Counted from the first letter of the stretch, positions 35,740 to 47,377 are shown. The stretch: DNA of 64,000 nt from Hydractinia symbiolongicarpus (GCF_029227915.1 NC_079881.1:17769501-17833500), one strand, 5' to 3'. The notes: generated by a model from the letters alone, not told the origin. Program-made: numbers and translations.

Positions 35740-38626
35740 ATGTCTTGGTGCTCAGCGTTCGGTTGCAGCAATAATAGTAAACGCGACAAAGAAAAAAGTT
35801 TTTTTCGTCTACCAGGAGATCCAAATGTACGAAATGCCTGGGTAAAAGCTATAAACAGAACAGAATTGCCGAAAAAAGTTCTCTTATGTTCTGATCACTT
35901 TACGGAGAACTGTTTCGATAAAAGCTGGAGCCTTCAAAATGAATTGTTTTATACCGAGAGAACGGCAAAAAGGAAATTGGTACCGGGATCTTTGCCAACA
36001 ATTTTCCCACACAAACCGCGACCTAAGGAAAGGCAAACTTCCAAGAAAAGAGCTGAAAAAAAAAGTTTAAAAGAGGTACATACGGTTCTTAAAATAATTC
36101 CTAGGCTCATTTTTAAGCGGTATTTTGTAGAAATATTTTATTTTATTTGTAATCCAATTCAAGGTTATCGAAAACGCTATAACGAGGGATGAATTGCCAC
36201 ATGATGAACCTTGCGCGTCCTGCGAACCTTTACCCTCGACATACTCGATTGGGATACAAACAGAAAAAAGGAAAACAAGAGATTTTGGAACACAGGTGCC
36301 GTCACCAAAAGTTCGGGACTATGGAAATCAAATGGATTTTAGGTCAGACATTCACGCCCAAACCCAAACACTGCCCACGAGGCGCTGTAACAGAGCAACG
36401 CAAATTACGAACCAGTACTCAAGTGTTAATGATGGTAAAATTAATATCAACTTTTTCGTAATAAGAACTCAAGGGTTTGTAAACAGTTTCACTTAAGTTT
36501 TACTTAAGAAGCGTGTAAGTATTTAGTTAAACCGTTAAAATATGATTTACTTTTAGAGCCGAAAAGAACCAAGATCAAAGCATGGACGTGGTAAGCAGCG
36601 ATGACGAAATAGACGAGGATGAAGAAGATATTGAAAGTACAGAAAGGATAAATAGTATTCACGGTACGTTTCAGTTGAACAACATAGAAGAGTTGGAAAG
36701 ATTCTTGGAGGTCCTTGGAGTTTCTTTGTCTTTTAACTTAAAAACGCAGATTGCTGAAGAATCAGCAGTTTCAGACCCTCTCGAAAAAAACAAAGAAATT
36801 GATGTGAACGATGACGAATGGCTGAAAAACTCTCTTGAAAGGTGAAAAGTTATTTTATAAACCAGAAGTAATGAAAGTAGTCTTTTTTATGCAAATTTAT
36901 TTTTTAAACGTTGCATATTTAGAACTGCGAAAAAAGATCCCGATTTCGCAGCTATCGATTCGCCCGATGACAACACAGAATCAGAATTCGATGATGATGA
37001 TTCTGAAAGCACACCATCATTATCAGCAACAAAACCTCTTCACAAACAAAAGGTTTTTCTAGTGTACGAATCACAGTAACTGCAACTGGTAAAATACTGT
37101 TTAAAATGTGGAGCGACAATCAATTCGTCATTAACAAGAGAAACAAAAAACACGGGGAGTCAACTAATGTTAAACTTAACATGTGCTAAAGGTAGGTATA
37201 AATCACCTGTGCGGCTGAATGTTCGTAAATGTGAGAAAGGTTTTCAATCTATTTAGGATGTAGCTATAAGTGGTCATCGCAACCCATGCTTAATGGAACA
37301 AAGGGAGCTGGAAAACTTTTAATTGCTGCAGCGGCAGAACTGGCAGGAGTTAGCTACCCAAAATTACATAAGTTTGCAAAGCTTTTAAAAGTACAATTCC
37401 TGTCGAAACAGATGTATTTTGAACATCGAGGCAATTACATCTTTCCGGAAATTGACCATGCTTGGCGAAAGGAACAACAACAGCAAGTAACAGAAATTAC
37501 GGAAGCCAATCGAAGTTTAGAGCTTGCGGTTGATGGACAATGCGACACACCAGGTCATAATGCATCGTATAGTACCGTATCTGCAATCGACACGTTCACC
37601 AACAAAGTACTAAATTATAGCATAGTTCATGTAACGGTATGGTATACTTTGTCTTTCAATACATATTTTTAGTAGTTAGCAACGGTGTTAATTTAAAATA
37701 GAAATATTTGTCTAGGAGGTAACAAGTTCCAAGCGATGGAAAAAGAAGGGTTTCTGGGTTGCATAAATACCATCCAAAGCGATCTGGAAGTTAAGATCCG
37801 CGTTATATCGACAGACCGCCATGTTTCCATTAAAAAATTGATGCGAACTGATCCAAGGTTCATCATCATCATCCACCAGTTTGACCCTTGGCACATTGGT
37901 AAAGGAATTTTGAAAAAAATGATAAAGGCATCCAAAAAGAAAGGTAACAAACGTAACACCACTTGCCTATATTCACATCAAGCTGCGAACTGGAATATTT
38001 TAATGTTTTTGTTGTTGTTTCAGATTTTAAGCTTCTTGCACGATGGGCTCCAGCAGTGGTTAACCACTTATTTTGGTCCATCGCTACGTGTAAAGGGGAC
38101 GGGAAAGAATTGGCTGAAAGATTTGTGTCAGTCGTCCATCATACTGCAAATAAACACACATTTCCACAAAATTCAATTTATAAAGAATGCGAACACGAGA
38201 AGTTAACGGACGAGGATAAGCGGCAAAAAGAATGGGTTCAAATGGGATCCCCTGCGCACAATGCATTGATCCATATTGTTACGCAAAAAACACTCGTCAA
38301 AGATCTAGAGCAAATGAACGAACAAATTCACACGACCATGCTCGAAGTTTTTCATTCCTTGAAGATTAGATATTTTCCAAAAAGTTCGTTCTTCGGAATG
38401 GAAAAAATGATCGCTGGAACACAATTAGCAATCCTCGACCATAATAATAATTGTAGAAGGGAACAGGTAAAAAAATACTTAAATCTTCTCTACAAGATAT
38501 GTTAATAGAGTGTTAAATTTTATGTTTCGTTCACAGAAATATCAGGTGGATGATGAAGGTACAGCAACACCGCTGTACCTTCATCATCCGTTCAGATGGG
38601 CGTACTTTATCTCGTCAATTTCATGA
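35740..38626 (+). pseudogene. THAP-domain Kolobok transposase, eight exons, one nonsense codon
   Basis: Exons by splice sites and frame: 35740-36075, 36164-36434, 36559-36841, 36923-37191, 37257-37636, 37716-37943, 38024-38466, 38537-38626. Exon 1 is a THAP zinc finger (MSWCSAFGC...; LCSDHF; LVPGSLPTIF), the DNA-binding part. Exons 2-4 are acidic and low complexity. The catalytic region has AVDGQCDTPGHNA (exon 5), STDRHVSIKKLM and IIHQFDPWHIGKGI (exon 6), then GSPAHNALIHIV and LEVFHSLKIRYFP (exon 7), matching the family's acidic-triad region. Exon 4 contains an in-frame TAA at about 37072 after LVYESQ, and exons 5 and 6 do not join in frame at canonical sites. The copy is therefore probably dead but recent. 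By family it would excise and insert the element at TTAA. Confidence 0.85.
38548..38589. repeat. Perfect 18-bp inverted repeat, 6-base loop
   Basis: Arm ggatgatgaaggtacagc at 38548-38565, loop aacacc, complementary arm at 38572-38589. It lies where the last transposase exon and the convergent cysteine-rich gene meet, and forms part of both coding ends. Confidence 0.95.
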
Positions 38627-38841
38627 CAACAAATGCATTCTTGCTGCGATGGCATAACCTCGCAGTTTTTACATAAGCACCACTTGTCCTTATTCAAGGT
38701 ACTTCTTGGAGGTTTCGCACTTTCTTTATCCTCGTCAGATGAGTCATTAAATTCGGGCATTTCATTTGCGCCAGGCGCTCTCTGGGGCTCATACTGAAAC
38801 CCTATAACGTTCGGTTTATTGGATAGTCTAGATTGCGCCAT
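38584..38841 (-). CDS. Small cysteine-rich protein converging on the transposase (P2X7 C-terminal-domain-like)
   Basis: ATG at 38839-38841, stop at 38584; 85 residues. The C-terminal half has W-C-x-C-x2-C-x8-C-x-C-C (WCLCKNCEVMPSQQECICC), the start of the zinc-binding domain known from the cytoplasmic tail of P2X7 receptors and from many invertebrate proteins of unknown role. The N-terminal half is polar with an acidic DSSDEDKES stretch. There is no membrane segment, so it is not a receptor. Known domains of this type continue well past this point, so the product looks truncated at the hairpin 38548-38589. Its 3' end overlaps the last transposase exon by about 43 bases on the opposite strand. 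It lies inside the Kolobok ends, so it may be element cargo. Confidence 0.6.
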   Translation of the reverse strand: MAQSRLSNKPNVIGFQYEPQRAPGANEMPEFNDSSDEDKESAKPPRSTLNKDKWCLCKNCEVMPSQQECICCHEIDEIKYAHLNG

Positions 38842-39233
38842 TATTTAAAATTAAAACCGCCTAGTTTTAAAGACCTATAAATGATTTGAAGAATATTTTT
38901 ATACCTTTTCCCGCCTGAAAGAAAAAAAAAAGGAAAAGTTTTTATTTTCAGGGGGGCTTGTCGCGTTTGTCGCGTTTTCGCATGTTCGGTCTTTCAAATC
39001 AACCAACCACTGACGTCAAATGCATAATTACGCATAATAATTATTTTTACCAGGCCTTTTTTCGCGCATGTTATTCAGAACGTCTCTAGCTGTGCTTCGA
39101 CATGGCCAAGTAAAAAAGTTTTGTTTATATGTATTTCCAGAGATTAATAAAAAAAAGGTATGTCATTTCTTTATTTGTATATCTATATCAGTTAATATAA
39201 AAGTTTTTATTTTGTAGCAGACACTACCTTTAA

Positions 39234-39500
39234 AATATGTTTTATATGTTTTTAGTAATTATTTAAGTAGCTTCTGTTTCTAACTTTTGCGCATTCTAGT
39301 TATTTTTTTTTTCCTTTTTCTTTTTTCTTGGTACGTACATGCCTTTTATATTAATTTCTTAGCTAACTCATGAGTGGTTATTTAGTAGATAATAGTTTTT
39401 GCTTATATTTTTCTTTCTTTTATATATTTTTACTGACAGGACACACAATGATAGCAGTAGTTCATTTTACTGAAGTGTAAAAATCCTGTATAAATATTGT

Positions 39501-39556
<56 letters not shown>

Positions 39557-41417
39557 GGTTGAGCATAAAACATAAACCATAAATATAAAGATTTAAGACT
39601 TCTTTTGCGGCCTGGTTTAACAAGGAGTAGCACAGAAGCAGTGCAGATCAGTGTAGCAACTATTTCATGCATTTCTAGCGAAAGGCGATTCCGTCAGCCA
39701 TATTACAGACAGACATTAGCCACGTTCATTATAATAGGGACTAGTCGTTAGCCCGTGAAAAAATCCACTTGTTTACCGGTCCTCAGATTATTACCCACCC
39801 TAGGCGTTTTCCGCACCGGCGTTATTTCTTGGATTTTTATCGTCTGTTTATATAAAGTAATTAAATTTTACCCATAGGAGCTTATTCGTAGATTTTAGGG
39901 GACTTACTTGACGGCACCAATTATAAATTTTTCCTTTGTATGTGCATGGTCATTGTCTCAAGCCTAATCTGAGTATATACCCTAGCTTCAACATTAAATC
40001 AAGAATATAAATTACGGAATGAGTTAGAAACAACTCTGGAAATTGATCATCTTTCTCAGGATTTAAGTATTGTTTTATAGTTTGCAGTGAAAAGCCTACT
40101 TATCCCTTTGGACTGTGTACCATATAAATTAAATTTAAATTATTTTATTTTTTATTTTTTAGAATCAGCTAGACATTTTGGGTACCTTGGTTGAGGAATA
40201 TGAGTCGAAACCCTTGCACCCTTTACAGAAGTCCTGTCCTACTCTCTCTGTTTGTTTGTTCAATTTTTGTGCCAATTATCTCCTTGGAAAAAGGAAGAAT
40301 TTTTTTCTTTTATATGAGCATATTCTTTAGAGGAGCAAAACCTCTAGAATTTAAATTTTAAGACTTAACTGGTCGAGTTTATCATTGTGCGTGCACTTTT
40401 TAATTTTCATTCTTCTTGTTAGTTTGTCATCAAAAACATTATTATTATTGTCAACTGACTTGGAAACAAGGTAATGACATCAGTTATTTTCACCACATGG
40501 GTAACTAGGAACCATCTTGGACCCAGTTGGGTAAGTTTCCCAAACTGTTTCAGAATCAATGGGTTGGTGACGTCATCAAAAAAAATTCAAACCCTTAATA
40601 TTTTCATAACTCTTCGTTAAAATCACATGATCCTATATATACATTTTTTGATCAGTGTTTTAAGTTTGAACAATAGAATCAATAACTAAACAAATTTCAA
40701 AGAAAAAAAATTGGTGTCACAAAAACGGGCCAAAAATATTTCTAAAATCGGGCTAGTGTATGGCATATTTTCGTTATTGAAGGAAATGAACCAATTAAAA
40801 AGGAAAAAGAGACCAAAACAAATCTGTTATTTTTAGGACACGCACTCGTTTGTCGAACTTCAGATTTGAAGATCATGTTTCACAATAACCTTAAGCCTAT
40901 TATACCTGGGTTTTTTTGGCCCAACCCTGGAGGACGGGGGGGGCGCAAAGTGACCAAGGGCTATAAATCCTGAACCACTTGTGCTTAAGTGTTGAAACTT
41001 GGCATATTGGCACAGTTGTAAAAACCCATTACAGGTGAAAAAAATAATTTGATGTCGTCATAGGGATCAAAAATGACGTCACAGATCCCAAAAAGGTAAT
41101 TTCCCTAATTTTTTAGTACATTTTAATTTTTCGAGTGTTACTATTGCTATGGCCTTGATTCTTGGTAAATTTGTGGAATGAATACCAAAAAATGTGTTTC
41201 ATATAAAAAAGTAATTTTAATGACATCATTGGGATAAAGAATGACGTCATTGAGGCAACAAATTTTTTTAGTTTACGGATAAAGATTACAAAACCGTTCT
41301 ACCAGAAATATTGATGCTTATGCCTTAATCTCTGGTATAATTCGAACAGGGATTAAATGCACAACCTTCCACATTGCAAGCTACTAACTAAAGACAAAAA
41401 AGGCTTTGACAAGTTAC
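39234..41417. other. No gene seen; (TAA)n tract and TGACGTCA-like words
   Basis: A pure (TAA)n array lies at 39502-39555. From 40.5 to 41.3 kb the palindromic core TGACGTCA or close variants occur repeatedly (about 40567, 41057, 41072, 41241), with flanking text such as gatcaaaaatgacgtca that is itself repeated. I see no coding sequence. Confidence 0.5.
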
Positions 41418-41597
41418 CTATTTTAAACCAGCCAACGTGTCATTTTTGCAGTTGATGCACTTTTTCATAGGATTACCATACAAATGAAATGTCTCATTAC
41501 AGCAAAGTTTTTGCTGACATCTTAAAGCAGTCCATCCACTCTCACATTTACATATTTCCTGGTAGTTACATGCTTCAGGTACGAAAAAGGGTTTTAC
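41418..41597 (-). other. Possible cysteine-rich (EGF-like) terminal exon
   Basis: A 59-codon frame on the minus strand, following a CAG acceptor-like site, is unusually rich in cysteine: ACNYQEICKCESGWTALRCQ, then KLCCNET and KKCINCKN before TAG. The C-x-C-x2-GW-x4-C pattern is typical of the second half of an EGF-like module in secreted or extracellular proteins. No upstream exon or signal peptide was found; the segment next to it is a Penelope-like relic. The pyrimidine tract is weak. Confidence 0.35.
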
Positions 41598-41639
41598 CTG
41601 TTTGTTTCGCGAGTCAATATGTATAGCTTCCTTAATATG

Positions 41640-42060
41640 TTCAATCTAAATGCAGAAGTTGCAGAATAAGCTTAAAATTAGATGCATTGCAAACAGTTTG
41701 ATTGTTACATAAATGTTAGAAAATATATGACTGTTTGTCAGTGTCCAAATGCTCCGCAATCCTTGTTGATAGGAGTCTACGTGTTTCACCTATATAACTT
41801 ACATTACAGCCAGAACAAACAAATTTGTAAACAACGCGAGGTTTTAAAGCATTTGGTATTTTATCCTTAGTTGAAAACATGGCAGAAATCTTACAAGAGA
41901 AGAAAACGAGATTTATGAGTGCATCCTAAATTCATATTTCCACATCCATAGGTGTTTGTTTCAGTACAGATGAAATCAATTAACTTTTCGATCATCCCTG
42001 TAAAAGGAAGAATACGGAAGTTCTACAGTGGCTTCTTATTCGTTGGAGAGAAACCTCCTT
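41640..42060 (-). pseudogene. Penelope-like element relic with GIY-YIG endonuclease
   Basis: The minus strand reads KFVCSGCNVSYIGETRRLLS then TRIAEHL within 41721-41875, a clear GIY-YIG endonuclease start with its preceding CxxC. Upstream (42060-41880) broken frames give the RT-endonuclease connector (a TNTYGCGNMNLGC stretch). Frameshifts and stops are present. A related segment of the connector lies in opposite orientation at about 47870-48000. Confidence 0.75.
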
Positions 42061-42529
42061 TTGGAGAAACAAAGCCTCTATGATTTAACCCTTAAACTAT
42101 ATTTCATTGCGCTATTTTTCCTCCATACATACATCTATGAAATTACTTCTTATGCGCACTCTATTTCTCTTGTTTCGTTGAATATTGGTCTAAAAATAAA
42201 ATTTACGAAGAAAAAGCTCCGAATTTGGGCTTGGTCTATGAAATTACTTCATACGCGCACTCTCATTGGCGTGCGTGACATAAATGAACGGGTGTGGCCG
42301 GCAAAAATACAGATTATATTGTAGAGATAATAGCTTAAGTCTTTTAAAGTCTATGCATGTAACATGATACTTACTAAAATAATCGAGAATAAAAGTTTTG
42401 TAGAAATGAAGAGTCGTTGGTACTGTTCTATTTATGTATATTGCTTTATTTTTTTTCCAACAAAAATGTGTACAGTAAGTGTCTCCACCAAGGTAACCAC
42501 TATTTTATAAGTGAAAAAAGAATATCGCA
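42061..42529. other. No gene seen
   Basis: AT-rich. An open frame at 42028-42324 has no recognisable domain and begins inside antisense Penelope-like sequence. The words ctatgaaattactt(c/a)tacgcgcactct occur twice (42136 and 42237). Confidence 0.45.
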
Positions 42530-43199
42530 ACAATTTTTAATCGTTTTTCATAAGGTTCATTCGTTCGTTCCAATGTTTATCATAAACTGAACATACCACA
42601 TAAAATTCTCCTGAGACATACGTCGGGCAGACACCTTCATAGATTTTAGGAAAGAATTAAACTGCTCGCAAAGTGATGAATTTACGCCGTCTTATTTTAC
42701 TGTCCTTCCCGAATTGTATATAGAAAACCATTTATAACTGAGCCCATGGTAAATGTCGTGGAAAAAGCGTGTATTGGCGTAGTAACTAGCTTCCCTTTTC
42801 TACTCCACACGAAAAGTCGTAACATATAGCATGCGGAGCTTCGGGTAAGTGTGTATATAGGGAGTGCGACGGATCTGTTCTACCTTCACTCTTATTTACA
42901 ATGTGAAAACCGTAGCAGTGTCGATGCAGAGGACACAACCACAAGAACAAACACGCTGATCCGGGCATTGCTACTATTGCGTAGTGCTTTGAACAGGTAA
43001 CTTTACCGGAATCCTCGCCACCTTTGCAACGCTGAACTTTTTCCTCCTTTACTTTCAAACCATCCTTTTTAAAGTAGTATGCCCTTCCTAATTTTGGAGG
43101 ATTATAAGATGACACGATGGGTTTTGCATCTGTTGGTAGTGGATCATCTTTGCAATGCATGCAACTGTTTTGTTTTACACCTGTCCTCTCAATCAGCAT
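42530..43199 (-). pseudogene. KDZ/Zisupton-like transposase fragment
   Basis: The frame 43199-42786 reads CMHCKDDPLPTDAKPIV, then LWLCPLHRHCYGFHIVNKSE and PHAICYDFSC. Just past the stop the protein-like sequence continues (NTRFFHDIYHGLSYKW, then SSLCEQFNSFLKSMKVSARR) down to about 42560 with at least one further stop. A C-P-x-H block, a Tyr-Asp-Phe acidic motif and a distal Glu-bearing helix (CEQFN) fit the catalytic order of KDZ/Zisupton-type transposases as I know them. The family call is tentative; that it is a transposase remnant is likelier. The copy is not functional. Confidence 0.55.
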
Positions 43200-43654
43200 T
43201 TGTTATAGAAACTTTTTCTTCGGCACTTGGATAGCGGAGGAAGGAACGGTCATTGATTTTGTGCTTTGTTGGTATAATGATATTACTATTCCCTGGAAGT
43301 TCAATTGGGTTAACGTTGCAATTACGGAATGCAATTCCAATTTTTGTTACATTACAAGCGAGAATTTTCGGATTTTACCCGCACTTTTCATCTGATGAGA
43401 AGTTCAAGAAAAAATACATTTCCAAAAAGTGGAAGGACTCATAAGTTTGTCCCTGCATGCTTGTGTTTTGTATAAGACATTCATACTGTGGCAATAGCTG
43501 AAAAAATTGCAACCCATTCTCTCAACTAACTCTACAAAAACCCAGCCAATCTCGTATCCTAAAAAGTATATAATAACACTCATGAGAAAAAAAAACTGTA
43601 AAATATTACCGAGTGTCTAATTGCGTATGAAAAAGATTCCTTTCTTGGCAATTG

Positions 43655-44448
43655 ATGATGATGAGGTGACAAAACAGCTAGCTGTAATGATATTTCTTGT
43701 CTAATGACAGCTGGTTCTACTATAGTTAGAGGTTGATTTTTCAAAAAAGCAAAAATCCCCCTTTTTGCAAGGATTTCCTAAAAACATTGACCGTAAAAGG
43801 CAGAAAAATACAACAGCGACAGAACACAACACTAAACAATAAATATTAAAGCAATTCAAAATGAATTGAATAGGTACAAATGAGATAAATAAAACTTATC
43901 ATAACGTGAATATCCTTAAACGGATAAATTTAAAATTATTCTTTAGAGAATGTGTTTAAGAAGCAAACAACTATCTGCGCGCCAGGACTTGTGACCCTGG
44001 CTGTAGCTTTCCACATGTGTTATGGAGCTCCAACACTAAGCCTTACACAGATAATTGTTGCTGTGGACCTGCCTAATGACAGTACCAGCCTGTCATAACT
44101 GGGGTAATATGCGTGGGCGTAACACCACGAAGACCAGATAAGAAAATCTAACCCCCTTGCAAAGCTTCTTCTAAAATGACTAAGGGCAGCAGGATTGTCA
44201 ATCCTGAAAGCAAAGTGAGCAAACTCTGCCTCCCTACTGGACTGGGGTAATAAGTGGGATCGTTAAGCCCAAAGACAAGATATGATATCAAGCCCCCTTG
44301 CTGTGCTTCTTACAGTGTCTCTATACAAAGAGAAGAGTGAGCAAACTCCGGTTTCACGGTGCACTGACCAACATAAATCAGCTGGGGTAAATAAAACCGC
44401 TAGGGTCATGGATTCCCTCCCCCATTTGTTGTGTGACATACAAATAAG
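43655..44448 (-). repeat. 3' UTR of the endonuclease-USP retroelement, copy 1
   Basis: Directly downstream (minus sense) of the USP frame that ends at 44449. It is shared with 33926-34520 and, in its proximal part, with 62740-62970 (ggataataagtgg-gtcgtt, aagcccccttgct, gcttctt, agctggggtaa). The distal end reads CACCTCATCATCATCA on the minus strand. Confidence 0.75.
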
Positions 44449-46630
44449 CTAACTTCTGGAAAAGAAAAGTATGTATGACGAAGAATTATTCAAGTGGAAT
44501 GTGTCTACTTGAGAAATACAGCGATCGTTGCATTTGAACCAGGTGTTTTGTTGGTCCTTAATGAAGGCCCAGTAATGACCTGCTTTTAATGTACCTGAGT
44601 GGTTAATGGTAGCAACCAAGTTATACTTGTTGTTGAAAGACACATCGTCAGTTGGGTGAGATGCTACCTTTAAGACATGATGTTTTTTAGGCAAGCAATT
44701 GACTAACTTGTTGTCTTTAAAAGAAGACCCATTTACTGATGTGTATCTTAACATTTGTACAACAAGGAAGTCGCCGCAATTAGAAATCTGAGTTTCAATT
44801 GTGGCCTCTTGATGCGATGAACACTGGGGGCAGAACCACTTTTTGTCACCTAGAAGTTCTTGAGGTTGTAAAAATTTGTTAAAAGAGTCTGCTATTGACT
44901 TACACGTTGGTAAAATTAAAATTGAATCCTTTTGTTCCCTGGAAGTGGAGAAACAACAGGAGTTGCATGACGTTGTTGTGGTCACAGTTACAGACAGTAG
45001 ATTGTCAACCAAAGGGGAAGATCCAATAATTTCGTCAAAAACAACCAAAGTCTTGGAAGAACCGTTAATGCTTGCAAAATGGAGTTTGCGTAGCATGTGT
45101 TCCCCTTGTTTATCAAACCAGCGTGAACGATGCTCACCTTTTGTTTAAGTTCCTGGCTAATGTTATGGTGTTCCGTGGGTTTTGGCATGTCAGAGATGGC
45201 TGAAGATGGACTTTTAATGGATTTGGTAACAGACGAGGATTTTTCATGAGGTATACTATCCTTTGGTCGTGGCAATGTTGGCGGACTGCAGTGCGTAAGA
45301 TCTTGTGACCAATGTGGTGAGTCTCGTGCAATCCAAATGCAAAAGGATGCTTTCATGCTTATATCGCCAAGCTTGCGGGCGGTTAAAAACGCAGATTTGC
45401 TAGCGAAACGGAGGCTTTTTAGACAGCAAGTTAGAGACCTTGAAGAGTAGCCCCTAGCACCCACTTCTACTGCAAAAAGATGCGGAAACCACCCGTTGCT
45501 ACGTATTACCTCGACCAAAGGGAAGTATTTGGAAAGCTTGGTGGAATGCCAGGATCCCATGTTTTCCTCACAAGGACAAGTAAGTTCAATAATGATGATG
45601 CGCTTAGAACAATTTGAGTATATTACAATGTCTGGCCTGAGGGATGTGATTGCAATATGGCCAGGAAACACAAATCCTTCATTCAGATCTGCTAACATCA
45701 CCCAGTCACTAGCATGGTGGAATAGACCAGTTGGTTTTGATCTTTTAGCGGAGAAATAGCTACCTGCTTTTACAAATGACACTTTAAGGTGCTTTTTCGT
45801 TTCCGGGACAACTTCAGATGAAAAACGCTCTAGACTTAACAGGAGCCCGAGAAGCACAGCATCGTGTCGGAAAGTGAACCTTCCTTGTGATAGAGCAACC
45901 TTGCAAGCGCCTAAAACATGCGCTGTTGTACATACTTGTTTGGAACATAAGGCACAAGCAGATTCAGTACAAACGTTCCAGCGCTTTAAATTGCTAGGTG
46001 AGGGAAGAACATCGTAAGTAGAAGCAAGACAGAAGGAAAGCAAGTGTGGGGACATGGCAAAAATGGACTTCCAAGATAGATCGTTTTTTGTGTAATTTTC
46101 CCATCTCGTCCACTGACCCTGCACTTGCAACTGCAATGCTCTACCCATGTTGCCTTCCCCATCGATATCTTTAGCTGTGTTCGATATTAATTTACGATAC
46201 GCATAGCACTGTTTTGAAATCGGAATTTTGAAAGATTTGTTGATCCCTAGGCCTGCTTTGCCATACTGGGGAGTTCCCACGACTGACTTTATTTTCACCT
46301 CTGCCTCTGCTGTTCTTACTGCGTTGTCCACTTTCCACATGCCAACTTTCAAAGTAGGTGCACTGTTAGACACAAGAGGATCTTTGGAATCGCGTAAAAG
46401 TAAATGAGCACTTATTTTAGAGCATATAAGCAATGACGTCAAGCTCTTAATTGGCATTGGACAAGGCGAGCAGGAGCTATATAGGCAAACATTTGACGTG
46501 GAATTGTGCAGAGATAGCCAATTACGTGGAAAGGGTCCATATTTAATAAAATGCTGTTCTCTTTTCACTCCAATATTTTTCTTTGCAGTCCATTGATGAT
46601 AATTGGGAAAAGATGAAGATATCAAAGCTT
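44449..46630 (-). pseudogene. Retroelement 3' half: restriction-like endonuclease fused to ubiquitin-specific protease
   Basis: A 545-residue frame (46625-44988, no ATG needed because it is 5'-truncated) begins in an RT-thumb-like region (LLLRDSKDPLVSNSAP). It continues with a zinc knuckle (Cys219, 224, 227, His236, Cys241), FRHDAVL, and an endonuclease core RPDIVIYSNCSKRIIIIELT with PCEEN and KLSKY (330-366), as in R2/NeSL-type elements. After a Pro/Ser linker comes a USP (peptidase C19) Cys box, LINKGNTCYANSILQAL, Cys511. The frame then breaks: the segment holding the QQD box is missing, and the next frame (45096-44449) gives LGDKKWFCPQC and the His box NHSGTLKAGHYWAFIKD ending SSYILFF. USPs cleave ubiquitin from proteins. 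An internal deletion makes this copy inactive. The domain order is unusual. Confidence 0.85.
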
Positions 46631-47377
46631 GTTGCTAAAGATCTTATCCTTGCAAAGTTTCATATTTTTGACAAACAGTTGTACTGTTCAGCTGATTACA
46701 TGTATTTTGGAGTTAAATCCACATGGCTTTCACCACAAAAAGTACAGCTTCCACATTCTTTTAGGACTTCTGTGATAGGCTTTCTAGATTATTTTTAAAG
46801 TATATATAAGCAGGCTTTTTTTTACCTGTATATTGGAATATTAAGTTATAGTAATAAAAGTTATTAGTATACTAAAAAGCAATTCAAAAGTTAAGTAATC
46901 AAGATTTAACATACTTTAACTTCTTGCTTCACCAAGAATTTCTGATTTCGTATATTGGTAAATACATCTGTTAAAAACATATTTTATTACAATGAAAAAT
47001 AAAGATAAAAAACATCAGCTGATGAAGATTTTGTCATTTTACAGTCAAGATTCCCATTGTGAATAAAATAAAATAAATTAATCTAATTTTTTATGTCCAG
47101 TCAATACTTGTGGAGAAATTATTCTTTTAAATTTGAATGCTATTCTAATTATTTTATAACAGTTTAAGCACATACAGCATACTGTTGATAGACACTTGGT
47201 ATGTTTGTTTTAAGAGGTTGTTTAGTGGGTTTTTTAAACGGAAATATAGATTCAGTGACATCAAATTAGCTAAAATAGATTGTTCTTTTATTTCAATTCA
47301 CTTTGTTAATTTAAAAATTAGAAAATCCAAAATTTGGTATTTTTAAATGTACTTTGACAACATGACTATCAAAAATT
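46631..47377. other. No gene seen
   Basis: AT-rich, without recognisable coding sequence; the open frame at 46583-46798 has no domain and partly runs antisense to the preceding element. Confidence 0.45.

Larger units (their letters stand above)
35054..39229. mobile_element. Kolobok DNA transposon with TTAA target duplication
   Basis: Ends are AGGTAGTGTCTGCTACAAAA at 35054-35073 and its perfect complement at 39210-39229. TTAA lies directly outside at 35050-35053 and 39230-39233. TTAA duplication plus a THAP-domain transposase is the signature of the Kolobok superfamily. The 4.18-kb element carries an eight-exon transposase gene (plus) and a convergent cysteine-rich gene (minus). It is inserted at the end of a CR1-like relic. 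Confidence 0.93.

Noticed and set aside
38584-38841. P2X7 receptor gene
   Set aside because: Only the first cysteines of the tail domain are present; there is no channel part or membrane segment.
39430-39672. 80-codon frame with a leucine run
   Set aside because: The leucines are the translated (TAA)n array; no conserved sequence on either side.
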